64,000 nucleotides of DNA, taken from positions 2,110,001-2,174,000 of the forward strand of contig NC_041783.1 of NCBI RefSeq assembly GCF_900090045.1. Direction: 5' to 3'. Below, one piece after another: positions 50,635 to 63,574 of the stretch. Numbering within the stretch: position 1 is the stretch's first letter; each line of letters opens with the position of its first letter. The DNA comes from Plasmodium malariae. Its lineage: Eukaryota; Apicomplexa; Aconoidasida; Haemosporida; Plasmodiidae. The translations under genes were made by a program, and so were the position numbers. Under the pieces are notes generated by a model. That model had not been told where the DNA came from, did not search any database, and saw only the letters and a list, made by a program, of their open reading frames with translations.

Positions 50635-51598
50635 AATATATATATACAATTAATTATTCGTTTTGTTTTTGTGTTTATAAATTGTAATAACATTAATATT
50701 TACTATACTATAGTAGTTTTTTTTAGTTTATTATCTTCAATTAAAAATAAAGTAAATACTGCAACCAAGATGTTTAAAAAAAAAAAGAAAAAAAAGAAGA
50801 TTAATGCATTATTTCAAAATTAGTATATTTTTTTTATAGGACTCTTGACTAACTATAAAAAAAAAAATAATAATAATATTACATTCAAAGGAAAAACATG
50901 ATATGTATCAAAGAAAATATTTCGTACGCAAGAATGTAATAACATAAATAACCATATATGCAATACATATATGTTTTTGCAGGATCATCTGGTCATATTA
51001 TAACATATGAGATACTTAAAATTGTACGTCCTTTGGTAACGATTAAGTAAGAAGCACTAATTTATAAAAGTACATATGGGTACATGAGTATATACATATA
51101 TGTACATATTCATATAAGTATACCTTTAGAACGAAATACAAGTTATTATGGAAAGGTGGAAAAAGTAAAATGCACGTTTTCACGGTCCATCGCATAGCTT
51201 AAATGCTAAAACGAAAAATTTTTATATGTAATAAAATGGAAGTAAAATCATTTTTTATTTTTACTCGGGATTCTAAGTTTTTCTCTTAAAATATATTGTT
51301 AAGTAAATTAAAAAAAAAAAAAAAAAATTCAAGCATTTCAAATAATTCAAATGTAAGCATATACATATAAGTATAAACTAAAATATAGTTATCTTGTGAA
51401 AAACAAAATTATCCTTTTCCCATGCACATTTTAATTGATGGATACTATATATTATTTAGTAAGGTAAGAAAATTTTTTCATGCCTTACGATTGATATGAA
51501 ATCGAAAATTTGCGCGTTCTCTTTTTTTATATTTTTTATACGGGTAGTTCTTTTTTCATATTTTTAACATGATTATAATATTATGTATTCAGAATAAT
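46767..51598. other. 4.8-kb intergenic spacer
   Basis: This spacer separates the kinase gene (5' side) from the 3' end of the CRIPT gene. It contains a T run at 46785-46812 just upstream of the kinase ATG, an A run at 47563-47591, CATATACATTCATAAA repeats (48190-48250), (TA)n at 48829-48880 and 49718-49740, and many TACATATA-type stretches. The frame at 48702-49142 crosses the (TA)n and has an Ile/Tyr-rich core. Its second half (48895-49140) is not simple sequence, but it lacks a start, splice sites or homology, so I do not call it. Confidence 0.5.
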
Positions 51599-52133
51599 TT
51601 AAACTATTGACATGTTATGGGAGGAAGTATCTGTTATGGTTTTACCGCATAAATTACATTTTCCTAATTTATAAGAACTGAAAAAGGAAAGGCGAAAGTT
51701 TTTGGAGTGTGTTTTTATTTTTATTATATGTTATCCTATTTTATTATATTTTATTATATTTTATCATTTTTTATCATTTTTTATCCTATTTTATCATATT
51801 TTTTCTTATTTTCTTTTCTTTTACTTTCTTTTCTTTTTTTGTTTTGTTTTTATTTCATCATATTGTTTCAAAAGGAATGTCCACTAACACTATATGATTG
51901 TAAATACAAATATTTTTTTATAGCCTTTTTGTTATTATATATTACCATACTGAACAATATTTTCCATCAAAATGCAGTTGACTACTACACTTTTTGCATT
52001 TTCTGTTATTCGGATTAAATCTAATAAAAAAATATATAAAAAAAAGGGAAAAAACAGGAAAATAGGAATACAAAAGAAAATATTGTAATCTTTATAAATG
52101 AAATTTTTTAAATCATTAAAATGACATACATAC

Positions 52134-52173
<40 letters not shown>

Positions 52174-52648
52174 AAACAAGAAAAACTAAAATGTGTTAAA
52201 TATTCATTTTGGAAAAAATACTTTTGCTTGGTAGTGTGATATTCCAATAATTTATTAACACCAGCTGGTCTTGTTGAACCTAAAGGGGAAAAGTGTTGCA
52301 TATATGATTATTTTTTACAAAGTTTTATATTTACGTTATTTAAAAAAAAAAGGTTAAAATTTCTTAATTTAAAATATGTTTTATATTAACAGAAGAACTT
52401 TAACAAATATAAATACACATTCTAATGAAAAAAGGAGGTTCGCATATTTAAAAAGGAAAAAATATAAACATATAATTAAGTATATATATATACAAATAGT
52501 CGAATGTCCTTATTAAATTGGAATAATGCTAAAAAGGTTCGTAAAATATATATTTATATATATATTTTTGCATATATATATTTTTACTATTCTTGACATC
52601 AGGTGTTGGCAATTTTTTCAACTTCTTTTCGCACTTTTCACATGGCAT
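51599..52648 (-). CDS. CRIPT: CRIPT homologue, zinc-binding microtubule/spliceosome-associated protein (4 exons)
   Basis: CRIPT is a small eukaryotic Cys-rich protein; in animals it binds PDZ domains and microtubules and it is also reported with the minor spliceosome. Exons: 52648-52588, 52279-52222, 52020-51946, 51677-51599, with GT/AG borders and phases 1, 2, 2 that all agree, giving 90 residues. The start MPCEKCEKKL matches the family's MVCEKCEKKL. Then come TPDVKN, NKLLEYHTTK, KFNPNNRKCKKC and YCSVCSYKLGKCNLCGK. Eight cysteines form four CxxC pairs (3/6, 48/51, 62/65, 72/75), enough for two zinc sites. Human CRIPT is 101 residues, so the length fits. Three introns in a 273-nt coding sequence explain why no long frame marks it. 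Confidence 0.93.
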
Positions 52649-53957
52649 TTTTATTTACCTTATATTTTCGCATTAAAGTTAAAAAGGAATGAATTTTCCC
52701 TATAACAATTGCGTTGCTTATTATTCAATATGCATTATGTTATTATGTTTGTATTAATAAAAGGAAAAAAATCTACATTTTCTATTTTCAGTTTAAAAAA
52801 ATTTTTATTTCTATTGTTTCTTTTTCACAAATTTTTGCTTCACTCTCTTTCATGTCAATTGTTATATTTTTATCATTTAATATAATTGATTGGGAAAAAT
52901 TTTGTTTTTTTTTTTTTTAAAATTTTTTTAATTTTTTAATTTTTTTAAATAATATCAGGATAATTTTATGTATAAAAATGAACAAATTAAAAAAAATATG
53001 TTAAAAAAGTATAAACCTTTGTGAAATGCACCTGGTACTTGTTTATATATATTTTACATATATATATATGAACGTGCATACTGTATATATTCATGAACAC
53101 ATACATATATGCCTACATTTATATATACATAAATTTGTACATACATACATTTGAATATACACACGTTTTTATATACCTAAATTTGTATATACATAAATTT
53201 GTACATACATAAATTTGTACATACATAAATTTGTACATACATAAATTTGTACATACATAAATTTGTACATACATAAATTTGTACATACATACATTTGCAT
53301 ATACAAACGTTTTTATATACCTACATTTGTATATACACATTAATATATAAACATATATGCCATAAGCATGGGAGAAAATAATTTAACTTGCGCATATTAC
53401 TGCGTTATTATGATTACTCATATTTACTTATTACACAATTTTTACAAAAAAAACAAAAAGGATGAAAAATAAAAATGAAAAAATGTAAATAATTGTTAAT
53501 AAATGATTATGTGAATTAAACAAATTAGTTCATAAAATAAATAATTATAAAAATATATTCACATGTGTACTATCATTCATTCGGTGTAAACACTCCTTCA
53601 ATATTTACTATTCAACCGTCAATCATGGTTTGTGGTGCAATGTTAATCCAACAAGGGGTTGTACTGAACCTAAAAATAAACAAGAATCAATATGCGGGGA
53701 TAAATCATAGCAACATAAATGTACAAAAGGGTGGATATAAGTACATAGGTGTATTTGCATATATATATATATATATATATATATGCATGTATTATACGTG
53801 TGTGATGTCCTTCCGCGGCTTGCTTGAAGCAAATTCATCAAAAGTTGTGAGCACGTGGAGAAGACCTTCTATATATATATGTATATATGTATATACGTAT
53901 GCTCATGTATATGTACATATGCGTATTTTATGAACGCGTACACAGAAAAGTGGAAAA
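52649..53957. other. spacer with 16-bp array and unplaced exon-like segments
   Basis: This spacer lies between CRIPT (5' side) and the dynamin stop. A 16-bp ACATACATAAATTTGT array fills 53130-53290. Two minus-strand segments look like exons: 53866-53793 (with FDEFASSKPRKDITH in one frame, followed by GTATAA) and one after a TTTTAG acceptor from 53667 (VQYNPLLD then stop in the continuing frame). They join each other in phase but not to the last dynamin exon, so they remain unassigned. Confidence 0.5.
53130..53290. repeat. 16-bp tandem array
   Basis: This is about seven tight copies of ACATACATAAATTTGT, flanked by diverged copies with ACGTTTTTATATACCT. The minus strand reads as a Cys/Tyr/Lys repeat peptide, which is an artefact. 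Confidence 0.85.
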
Positions 53958-56915
53958 TTAAAGAATTACTTTTTTCTTCATGGGCTCCTTTTCAAATAAA
54001 TGCTTTCCTTTTGAATCTGCAGAGAAAAAAGGAGAAAATCAAGTTAACATTAAAAATTCCTCATGTGCCAGTGTTGTACATAAGTACATTCGTGCGCACA
54101 TGTACTCGCGAAACAATGCTCTCGACAAAAACTGCTTGTACAACGTATGAAGCATATATATATATATATATGTGTATATATACGTATATAGATTTTTTTT
54201 TTTTTTTTCAAAATTGTTCAACAAACGATATGAGAAAATAATAGAGCAAGGAGGGTAGGGGGAGCACACGTTTTAATATGAACATTTATGCAGTTACCGT
54301 TCATGTGACCTTGTTGCATATAAGAAGAATTTCCCATTTTCTGATTTATGGTACTTGATTGTTTCATGATGTTTGAGTTTACCGAACTGGGGGAGTTGTT
54401 TCGGTTTTGCATTGGCATTTGGTTCCGTTTGCTACGTAGGGAAAAATAGGCAGCGTTGCATGTATGTTGATATACGGCAAGTATACGTACGTTAATGAGA
54501 ATATAAACACACACAGGAAAAAAAAAAAAAAGCATACATAGACAAATGGCTGACAGACGTATACGTATATATACGCACTAGGATATTCGAGCCGAGGGAT
54601 GTTTTCTTATTTTTTTACCTGATGACGGAGCTGTCATTCATACTCACATTTTGAATGTTGGTTCGAGAGGAACTCACATTCTGCTTATAGTTTTGAGGGG
54701 TACTTTGTATGTTGCTATTTTTTAAGCTCTTCTGAAACTCAATTAGATCTTGTTCATAATTTGCATCAAATAAATCTATATTAATTGAAGTGATATTTGG
54801 ATCTTTTAAGAGAACTTGGTTTGCTTTTTTCAAAATTTCTAATTGTTTATTTAGATTTTCTCTTTCTTTTACTACATGTGGGGGTTCATTTAATAACTCG
54901 TAAAGTTTTTGCTCACTATTTAAATCTGAGTATAATTCAAATTGCATTTTCTCTTGCAATTTTCTTATTAAAAAATAACCTATAATTTTAGGTACACTAT
55001 CTCTAACATTTCTAAGGACTATATTAAAATAACAATCTAACCTACGTCTAATTTCTTGAATAAACTGAGCATTATATCTAGTTTTTTTTTTATCCTTTCC
55101 ATTCCACATACTCATAACTGATTTCTGTGCATTGGTAATATATTTCGTTGCTTTCCCTGTAATATATTCTTGGTCACTCAAAATATTTGAATAGTATTTA
55201 CTCTGCATATTGTTATTATTATTGTTATTACTATTAATAATATTAATATCTTGATTTGAATTGGACAAATTGGATTGTTGTCTTTTATTCTGATATCTCT
55301 GTTGGTTGCTGCTATAATCCTGGTTTGCTCCTCCAGCACCACTAGCATTATCATTCTGATCTTCCTCATTTGAACTAATAATACTACCATGTTCAATTAA
55401 ATACGACGAATCATTAGTAAATAAATAGTTTGTTTCGGCTTCAATAAAGTTCTCTAAAATGTTGTGTGTATTTTCCTTTTCCCTCATTAGAATTGCTTGA
55501 GATAAGTCTAATACTTGCTCAGATAATTTTGGAAATCTAATGAGAACACGGTTAGCTATTTTTTGAGATAAAATATCAAGCGTTTGACTAACTTTATCTA
55601 AACAATTAAAAACAGGGGCATATATTTTTTTTAAATGTGGTAATATTAAAAACTCAAACGTATCTGGGGATGGGAAGCCAGGTAAGCTATCTCCTTCATG
55701 TAGACAAATAGCATCATCAATATCGTAGTCGCTCAGTTCAGTTGTTACATTTCTACCTACATATTCATCTAAAAATTCGTTAAATATACTTCTAACTTTA
55801 AGTCCACATATGATATCGTTGTTTTCAATAAAGACTTGTAATCTTTTATCATATTTTCCTTTCAATGTATTTTTAAAAATTTCACAATAATCTGTTATCA
55901 TAGACCATAGAAGTTGAGTTTTTTTAGTTGCATCAAGTGGTACATTAGTACCTAATTCATATAGTTTATCATTTATTGATCTAATTTTGTCATTAATTTC
56001 TATTTTGACGTCAGGTAAAAAATTTTTAATATGTCTTAGTAGCACTTTTGTTAATTTATCTGTAAGTGAATTAATACCATACAGATTTGGAGATAATTTT
56101 TTATATATTGGATGTTTTTGAAAAAATTCTTGTTCATCTTTTAAGGATTGAGTTATACTTTTCCCACTCCTAATATCAGCTATTGATCTATTTACGACAC
56201 CTGTATAACCTAATCGTAATGTGATTTCATCATTCATCAACATCTTACTTGCATCTGCACCTTTATCCATCAAATCTATTTTAGTAATTACTCCGATTGT
56301 TCTTAATCCCTTAGGATCCACTTTTCTGGCTATTTGCAAAGCATCACTTGTAGACATATCAGCATTTGCTGGTAACACTGCCAAAATTATAGTCCTTGGA
56401 TCTTTTACATATCTAAAAGCCATTTCTCTAGTTAACCTTTCTATATCATCTGTCTGATCTGAATTCTTTAGTGGCACTCTAGTAATTCCGGGTAAATCTA
56501 TTAAAGATAAATCCGGGCAACCGGTAGAATATATATTTAATACTATCGGTTCATCTACAATACCTTTATTTGTTCCTGCTAATTCATCAGTTAAATTATT
56601 TATATGATCTCTAACTTCATTAAAATCCGTAAACTTTTTATTCTTTTCGTCTTCAAATATAGCCCAATGCTCTGGCTCATTATTTTCTTTTATATGTATC
56701 AATCGAAATTCTATAGGCCTCCTTGTAACTATTCCTTCCCCCCTAGGTAAGAAATCCAAACCTACAATTGATTCTAAAACACTACTTTTTCCACTACTCT
56801 GTGTACCTATTACACATATACGTGGTAAGTTTATATATTTCTGCAAACCTATATCTCTTAACTCGTCAATGATGTTTATCAGTTTACGCAAATTGTTATA
56901 CATGGATGATTCCAT
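53958..56915 (-). CDS. DYN1: dynamin-like protein 1 (DYN1, 3 exons)
   Basis: Dynamins are large GTPases that pinch off membranes; in Plasmodium DYN1 has been linked to vesicle formation and haemoglobin uptake (from memory). Exons: 56915-54619, 54431-54298, 54016-53958; phases 2 and 1 match, giving 829 residues. GTPase motifs: G1 GTQSSGKS (37-44), switch I VTRRP with Thr64, G3 DLPG (140-143), G4 TKID (211-214). A middle/stalk domain follows, then an Asn/Gln-rich insert (about 510-600) where a PH domain would sit in animal dynamin; none is present. The GTPase effector domain lies around 625-740 (IRRRLDCYFNIVLRNVRDS). The two short 3' exons encode an Asn/Gln/Ser tail ending HLFEKEPMKKKVIL. Alternative 3' exons are possible. 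Confidence 0.94.
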
Positions 56916-57176
56916 TTTATTGGGATATTAGTTTTTCGACGAAGGGTACATAAAGGGGGGTGGAGAAAAAAGGGGGAGAAAATATATGGCAAAAAAATGA
57001 GGAAGCAGTAATAATCAAGTGCACTTCAAGCGAAAGCCTACGTTTTGCGTATCACACAGGTACTTCACACAATGCGGGATACTGCTCTTAATTACCTATG
57101 TTCTTCGTGCGTGTGTCGGTGTCTAAGTATAGGCGTTACTGTTAGTGTAACCTCTTTTTCACGTGCATGCATATGA

Positions 57177-57236
<60 letters not shown>

Positions 57237-60200
57237 GTTTATACAGATGAACGTAGGCTACGTCTAAAAGGTACTCCTCATAGAATGATGATACAGATCT
57301 GTTGCTAAATGTTTACTCTCACTTTACTTTTTACGATCAAGTAGGCAAACACAACAAGGGCTCACCAAACGTATTACTGTGCTCCTTCAATCTTTGCTAC
57401 AAAGGCAATTTGCATACCTATTGACTACTTATTTGAACACTTATTTATTAAATTATTTTATTTTATTTTTTTCACAAAAAAAACTAATTAAAAAAAGAAA
57501 AACATACAATGCCAAAAAACCTATTTAAAATGGAAAGGCAAAAAATAATTGAGTAAGTGTACATATATAGGCGAGAATGCATGAAAAATACACAAAAAGT
57601 GCAAACATGTACATATATATATGTAAATGTACATATGTAAATGTACATATGCAAATGTACATATGCAAATGTACATATGTAAACACAAACATAAACTAAC
57701 AGTTTGTAAATGCATACCAGAGTTCGGCTACTAATTTGTCACTCATCATTTATCACACAAACACGCACGCTTTTTTTTTTTCTAGTGTAATATACAACAA
57801 TATATAACACCTAAAATATATTTTAATTCTTCTTATTATTTCCTTTAAAATATATATTTTTTTTCGTATATACTAAAGAGAAATAAATAAACTTGCAGGT
57901 ATGTTCATGCGATATTATAGTGTACATATATGTCTATTAAAAATGTTCATTTTAATTATTTAAAAAAAAAAAAAAATAGGGAAAGAAAGGTAGAAGAAAA
58001 TAAAGGAAAACAAGTACACACTTGTTAATATACATACATTACATTTATATATATATATTATATGTATATAAATAAGAATGTATGTATAAATATATGTGTA
58101 AATATACGTGTAAATATACGTGTAAGTATATATGTATATATATATGAATGTATGTATAAATATATGTGTAAACATGAGTGTAAGTATATATGTATATGTA
58201 TATATAAATATACATAAATATATATAAATAGTTTAACAAAAAATGGTTGATATATATTTTATTATACACTTGCAAGGCCTGCGATTTTGTGGCAGCAATA
58301 CACGGTAAAACACTTTCTTTCTTTTAAGTTGAAAGATGAACTCACGAGGATTTACTATTACAAAATATTCAAATGTATTAAAAAAGAAAAAAGAAAAATC
58401 CATATATAAATATATATTTTATTATAACAATATAACAATAGAACATTATAACAGTAGAACATTATAACAATGTAGCATAAAATGCGCTTTAAAAATAATG
58501 CATTGCAGAAATACAGCTTTTTTATTTTTACTTATCTTTTTTATTTTTTTTTTTAAATTTATTTTTCATTATTTTAAAGTTGTTTTAATCATAGATTTTG
58601 GGTCGTGCTTCGTATTTTTACCCTTTATAAATTAATTTTTTTTTTTTTTTAATACGAGTATGCAATATGTATATAAGTATATACATATATAAATACATAT
58701 ATAAATACATATATAAATACATATATAAATACATATATAAATACATATATACATATTTATATAAATACATATATATATATAATAATATTAATATATAGCT
58801 GCTTTATGAGTGTATCGCTATGTTATATATCACTATTTTTAAGATAATTTTAAAAGAGCTAGGTAAAACTATATGCTTTGCGTAATTAAGTACTCTTTAA
58901 TGCGCTTTAAAACTAATATTGTTCATGTCATTTTACTGGCAAATATAAAAAGAAAATGCCATTTGAAATTAAAAAAATAATAGATCTATTTAAATAAAAT
59001 AAAATATTTTTATTTCGTGCGTATAGTTATTTATATTTCTTCATATTAATAATAGTACTTTTATTATTACATATTTTATTTTTTTCGTGTTACTAAACTA
59101 TATTTTCGGAAAGGCATATAATTTTCGAGTTGCTTTTATGTACCATTATAGAAATATGCACATAAATGTATTACGTTTGTATGTACGTATGCATAAGCTT
59201 AACTATGCATCTGCAATAAACATATGAAAAGCGGAAATGCTCCCATAAAATGTGTACAGAAAAAAGGAGAAAAAATTTACTACCAAAAGGCCGCATATAT
59301 AGAACTAGCACATGACAACAAAGTTGGGTATAGTATATATCGTTTAAGCATTTCTTTCATTTCTAACATTTCTTGCATTTCTTGCATTTCTTGTATTTCT
59401 TGTATTTCTTCCATTTCTAATATATCTAATATTTCTTGCACTTCTTTCATTTTGTATATTTCAAATTTTTCTTTGTAATTTTATTAATTTTTGCAAAAAT
59501 TTTGAATATTAACCAGCTTCATGCATATAAAATATGAGCTTAATTACCCAAAAAAAGTTTGCCCCTTTTTAACGTAAATATAAATATATAATATTAGGTT
59601 TCGAACTCTCTGTATAAGGCTTTTTTAATTTTTTTTATTTTTATTGTTATTGATAACTTTTGAGAACTGGGGGGATTGTATTATGTGAATTTTACATGTT
59701 TGCATGTAGATTCATGTGCATATTAAGAATTTAAAGTTCTGTCATACGGTAATTAAATTCTTGCCTGTTCATAATTATGTTTCCTTTTATTTAGCTATCA
59801 ATCATGTGATAACAAAAATATGCATTAGTGATCTGTTTTTTACTCTGATAATAAAAAAGAAAAAAAAAAAAAAATAGCTGTGGTAACAATAATAGTAGTA
59901 GCAGTAGCAAGAATGGCCAAGTGTAATGCGTCAGGAAAATATACAGATAAAAAGGTAGTACTCGTGATTGTTTCCGAGAAATTAAAGGATGGAAAAATAT
60001 TTCGAAGTTATATAGCGGTTTGTTTGTACTATTTTTTATTCTGTTGTTTTTTCCTTTTTCTCTCTTCCATCTTCTTTATACATTCTCAGTTCATCCATTT
60101 CCTTTTACCTGTATCCCCTTTTTTTATCACTTAAGTTTATGTTAAAATTGCCCTTAGGGAATAATTAAAAATATGCCTTACGTTCAGGTTCATGTTATGA

Positions 60201-61177
60201 GCATTTCATCAGTGTAATCTCTAATGACAGTAGTCGAAAAAAAGATATGGATGGGTGGGGTGCCATAAAACGGCAGTGAATAGCTATAATATATACATAT
60301 CATTTCATATATCGACAGAAACACACAAGTGTGATTATATCAAGAGGTCGGAAAGGAATCTATCTCTATGTATCTATATCTATATATCTATATCTATATA
60401 TATATATCTATATCTATATATATATATATATACAATGCTTTACGCAATATAATGTATATATCTCAAGTATGCACGCACTTTATTTTTTTTAATTTATCCT
60501 ATTTATATTTTTCTGTTTATATATAGCAGTTTTTTTTTTTTTTTTTTGTTTGTTTGTTAGTTTGCTTGTTTGCTCGTTTGTTTTTATTTTATTATTTTTT
60601 TTTTTATTTATTTATTTTTTTTTTTTTCTCTGTTATTCCTTTGCATTTTAGCTAAAAGAAAAATAGCAGCGTATCGTTTTCTTTTTGCACGTTGGTAGGA
60701 AATATAATTGGGGATGTTATGCAAGAGGAATAAATTAAGCTTACGTGATATTAGAAGATACACAGTTATGTCAATTTTACCCGAATCTGTTTTTCATAAT
60801 TATGTAATTGCTCTAAATAGGTTTCTAACCATTTGGGTAGTGGAATAAATATATATATGCTCGTGTGGGTGTATATATATATATACATATTACTACCAAC
60901 TGATGGGTTTTTTTTTTTTTTTTTCCTACTCCCCCCTCTTTCTGCCTACTTTGAGATGACGTATAAAGACAATAGTATAGAAGATGCCTGAACAAGCCAG
61001 AAAAATAGATATTTTTAGGATAAGAGAACATATGCGATGTTGTTTCGAGGAATGAGAACTTCACTAGTTCATTAGTTCGACAGTTTATCATTAACTTGTC
61101 ATCTCTTCAACTCAGCAGTCATTACAACCGTATATAAGTTACAGGAGAAAGGAAGAAGGACTTTCAATATTCTAAAA
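56916..61177. other. 4.3-kb divergent intergenic region
   Basis: This region holds the promoters of DYN1 (-) and the ABC transporter (+). It contains a (TA)26-type run at 57180-57235, ACATATGCAAATGT repeats (57600-57680), GTGTAAATATAC repeats (58080-58200), ACATATAAATAC repeats (58685-58755), ATTTCTTGC repeats (59352-59420), (TATATC)n at 60365-60430 and long T runs near 60530-60630. A 44-codon plus-strand frame (60714-60848, MLCKRNKLSLRDIRRYTVMS...) is the only non-repetitive frame with an ATG; no homology or partner exon is seen. Confidence 0.5.
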
Positions 61178-63574
61178 TTGAAAATGCTAGAATTGAAAAT
61201 ACCACAACTGAAAATGCCACAACTGAAAATGCCAAAACTGAAAATGCCAAAACTGAAAATGCCAAAACTGAAAACTATATTTTTCCTTTTTGTCTTTTCC
61301 TTTTACTTTTTCTTTTCCTTTTCCATATTGAACAAGAGTCTTTATGTGAGAAGCCGAATTTTAGTTAAGAATGTAACAAAGTATGGCAATGCTTGTAAGA
61401 AAAAGAAAAAACTTTCTGATTTGAGTTGTATCAAAAATGTATTAAGACGAAAGGAAATGATGAACAAATATTCTCCATATACAACATGTAAGGATAAAAT
61501 GGATGGTTTAGTTAGTGTTAAGAAAAGTAGAGGATTGGTTTTGTATCATACAAATACACTTGTTCAAAATTTAAATTTTGTTGTTAATATATATAGGGGT
61601 AAGCGTAAGGAGTTCACAATGGATGTAAAAAATAAATGTAATTCCATGTTAATTAGTAATGGGGTAAAATGCGGGACATGGATAAAGCCAGTTCCTCGTC
61701 GTATTTATTATAGGTTGTTTAGTGAACATGAGGGGTACAGAAGTAATATTACGGGAAAAGATACTAAAGTAGTTGAATTGGATAAGCAGTATTGTCGTTT
61801 ATTTTTTCAAAAGATATATAGTAGAGTGAAAGAAGGTATAAATAGGGTAAGAGTGTACATGAAAGAAGACAATATGATGAACTTTCTATGGGTATGTAAA
61901 AACGTATTATGGAAGAGAAGTATTTTTTTCTTAACAATTTTTGTTATGATACATAGTGCTGTTATCAGTATAGTTATTCCAAGATTTGATAATTTAATTT
62001 TTAACGATTTAACAAATAGAAAATTCGATGATTTTTTTTTTTCATTATGTAATTGTATTTTAGCACGTGTTGTTAATATGTGTTTATGTGGACTAAGAAA
62101 TTATATATTTATGATTACTAGTTCAGATTGTTTGAAAAAAGTGAAAAGAATTTTATTTGATATATATTTAAATAAAGAGTATGAATATTATGATAAGGTT
62201 GATTATAACACAGTTATAAATAAAGTAACAGTAGAGTCTCATGACTTTTCAGATATCATACCTTATTATATAAATCCATTTATAAGAAATTTTTTTTCTA
62301 TTATTCTAAATTTTATTTATATTTTTTATTTAAATAAGAAATTGTCGATGGTTATTGCTGGTTGCTTTTTTTTTTCTTCTCTCCTGACTTTAATGTCATC
62401 AAAAATGAAAAAGAAAAGAATAAAAAAAATTAACAGAGAGAAGATCAATAATGCTAGAATATCTTTAGAATCACTTAATAACATGAATATTATAAAATTA
62501 TTTAGCACAGAACTGCATGAGTATAACAAATACTCAACTTCTTTGAATACTATTTTAAATTTACAAATAAAGAAGGAACGATTTAATTTACTTCATATGA
62601 TATTAAATAAATTGTTTGTTACTATTACGTATGTGCTTATATTGTTAAATGGTAATTATCTATTGAGCAGTAAACAGATGGACAAAAAAATCTTTACTTC
62701 CTTTTTTTTTTATATAAATAACATATATTCTTATATTGATATATTAGATTACTACATTGACATTTGTGATATAGTTCATCAGTATCATTACGTAATTAAA
62801 TTAATCAAAATGTATGCAGTACAAAATGAAGGTTTACCATTTGGCAAGAGTAATAACGCAGATTCTATCTTATACGATAATGAAAACAACAATATGCCTT
62901 CAAAAATGGGACAAGCTAATCATATAGCTACATATCACAGTACTGATAATAACACTAGTGAAGATGTTTTAGTTTGTAAGACAAGTAGGAATGAAGAGAA
63001 AAGTAAAAAATATGATTCTTTGATCATTAATAGAAAAAAAAGTGCACTACTATTTGAGTGTGTAGATTATCAAGATAATGATGTAGTACTTAATTTTAAG
63101 AACGTGTTTTTTAAATATAACAGCAACCCCGATAATTATATTTTAAAAAATGTTAACATGAAAATTTACAAAAATTCTAATAATGTAATAATAGGTAAGA
63201 GCGGTGAAGGGAAGTCCACTCTTTTAAAAATAATTTTAAATTTATACAAATGTACGAAGGGAAAAATATACTTATACAATAAACTATTAAATAATTACTC
63301 AAGTCGAGAAATATTTGATAAAATTACCTATGTTGAGCAGCACTCAAAGTTATTGAAAGGAACTATAAAAGAAAACCTTACTTATGGTATTATAGACAGT
63401 AATCAATTTGATATGTTAGACTTAATTAACATATCGAAATGTTGTACCACTCATGAGTTCATATGCAGATTAAGAAAGAGGTATGAGACCGTCATTTCTA
63501 ACAAAACGGAGTTATTAACATCATCGCAGAAACAAAAAATTTGCATCGCCCGGGCGCTATCCAAGTATCCGAAG
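61178..63574 (+). CDS. ABC half-transporter, B family (5' exon, gene continues past window)
   Basis: B-family half-transporters have one membrane domain plus one ATP-binding domain and work as dimers. This exon (799 codons, phase 0) ends at 63574 with a GTACGT donor after ICIARALSKYPK; the frame beyond (to 63622) is intron. The N-terminus has three LKMPK repeats, then a hydrophobic stretch and a basic, non-conserved region (about 60-240) compatible with organelle targeting. Membrane segments begin near 250 (FFLTIFVMIHSAVISIVI). The ATP domain starts about 640: Walker A IGKSGEGKSTLLK, Q-loop VEQHSKLLKGTIKENLTYG and a signature LTSSQKQ where LSGGQ is expected. Walker B, D-loop and H-loop must be in the next exon outside the window. 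By gene order it corresponds to what I recall as P. falciparum ABCB3/MDR3. Confidence 0.92.
61190..61272 (+). repeat. 15-bp coding repeat (LKMPK) at transporter N-terminus
   Basis: This is about five copies of a 15-bp unit (AAACTGAAAATGCCA, with CAACTG variants) coding LKMPK/LKMPQ. Each copy contains an in-frame ATG, so translation could start at several points before the hydrophobic segment. Confidence 0.88.

Noticed and set aside
53565..53690. Plus-strand frame with MVCGAMLIQQGVV, briefly considered as a CRIPT N-terminus
   Set aside because: It is on the wrong strand; the real CRIPT start MPCEKCEKKL is at 52648 on the minus strand and joins in phase.
59880..60134. Plus-strand 84-codon frame with MAKCNASGKYTDKK
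   Set aside because: Begins without a clear ATG context, second half is a Phe-rich T tract, and no homology seen.
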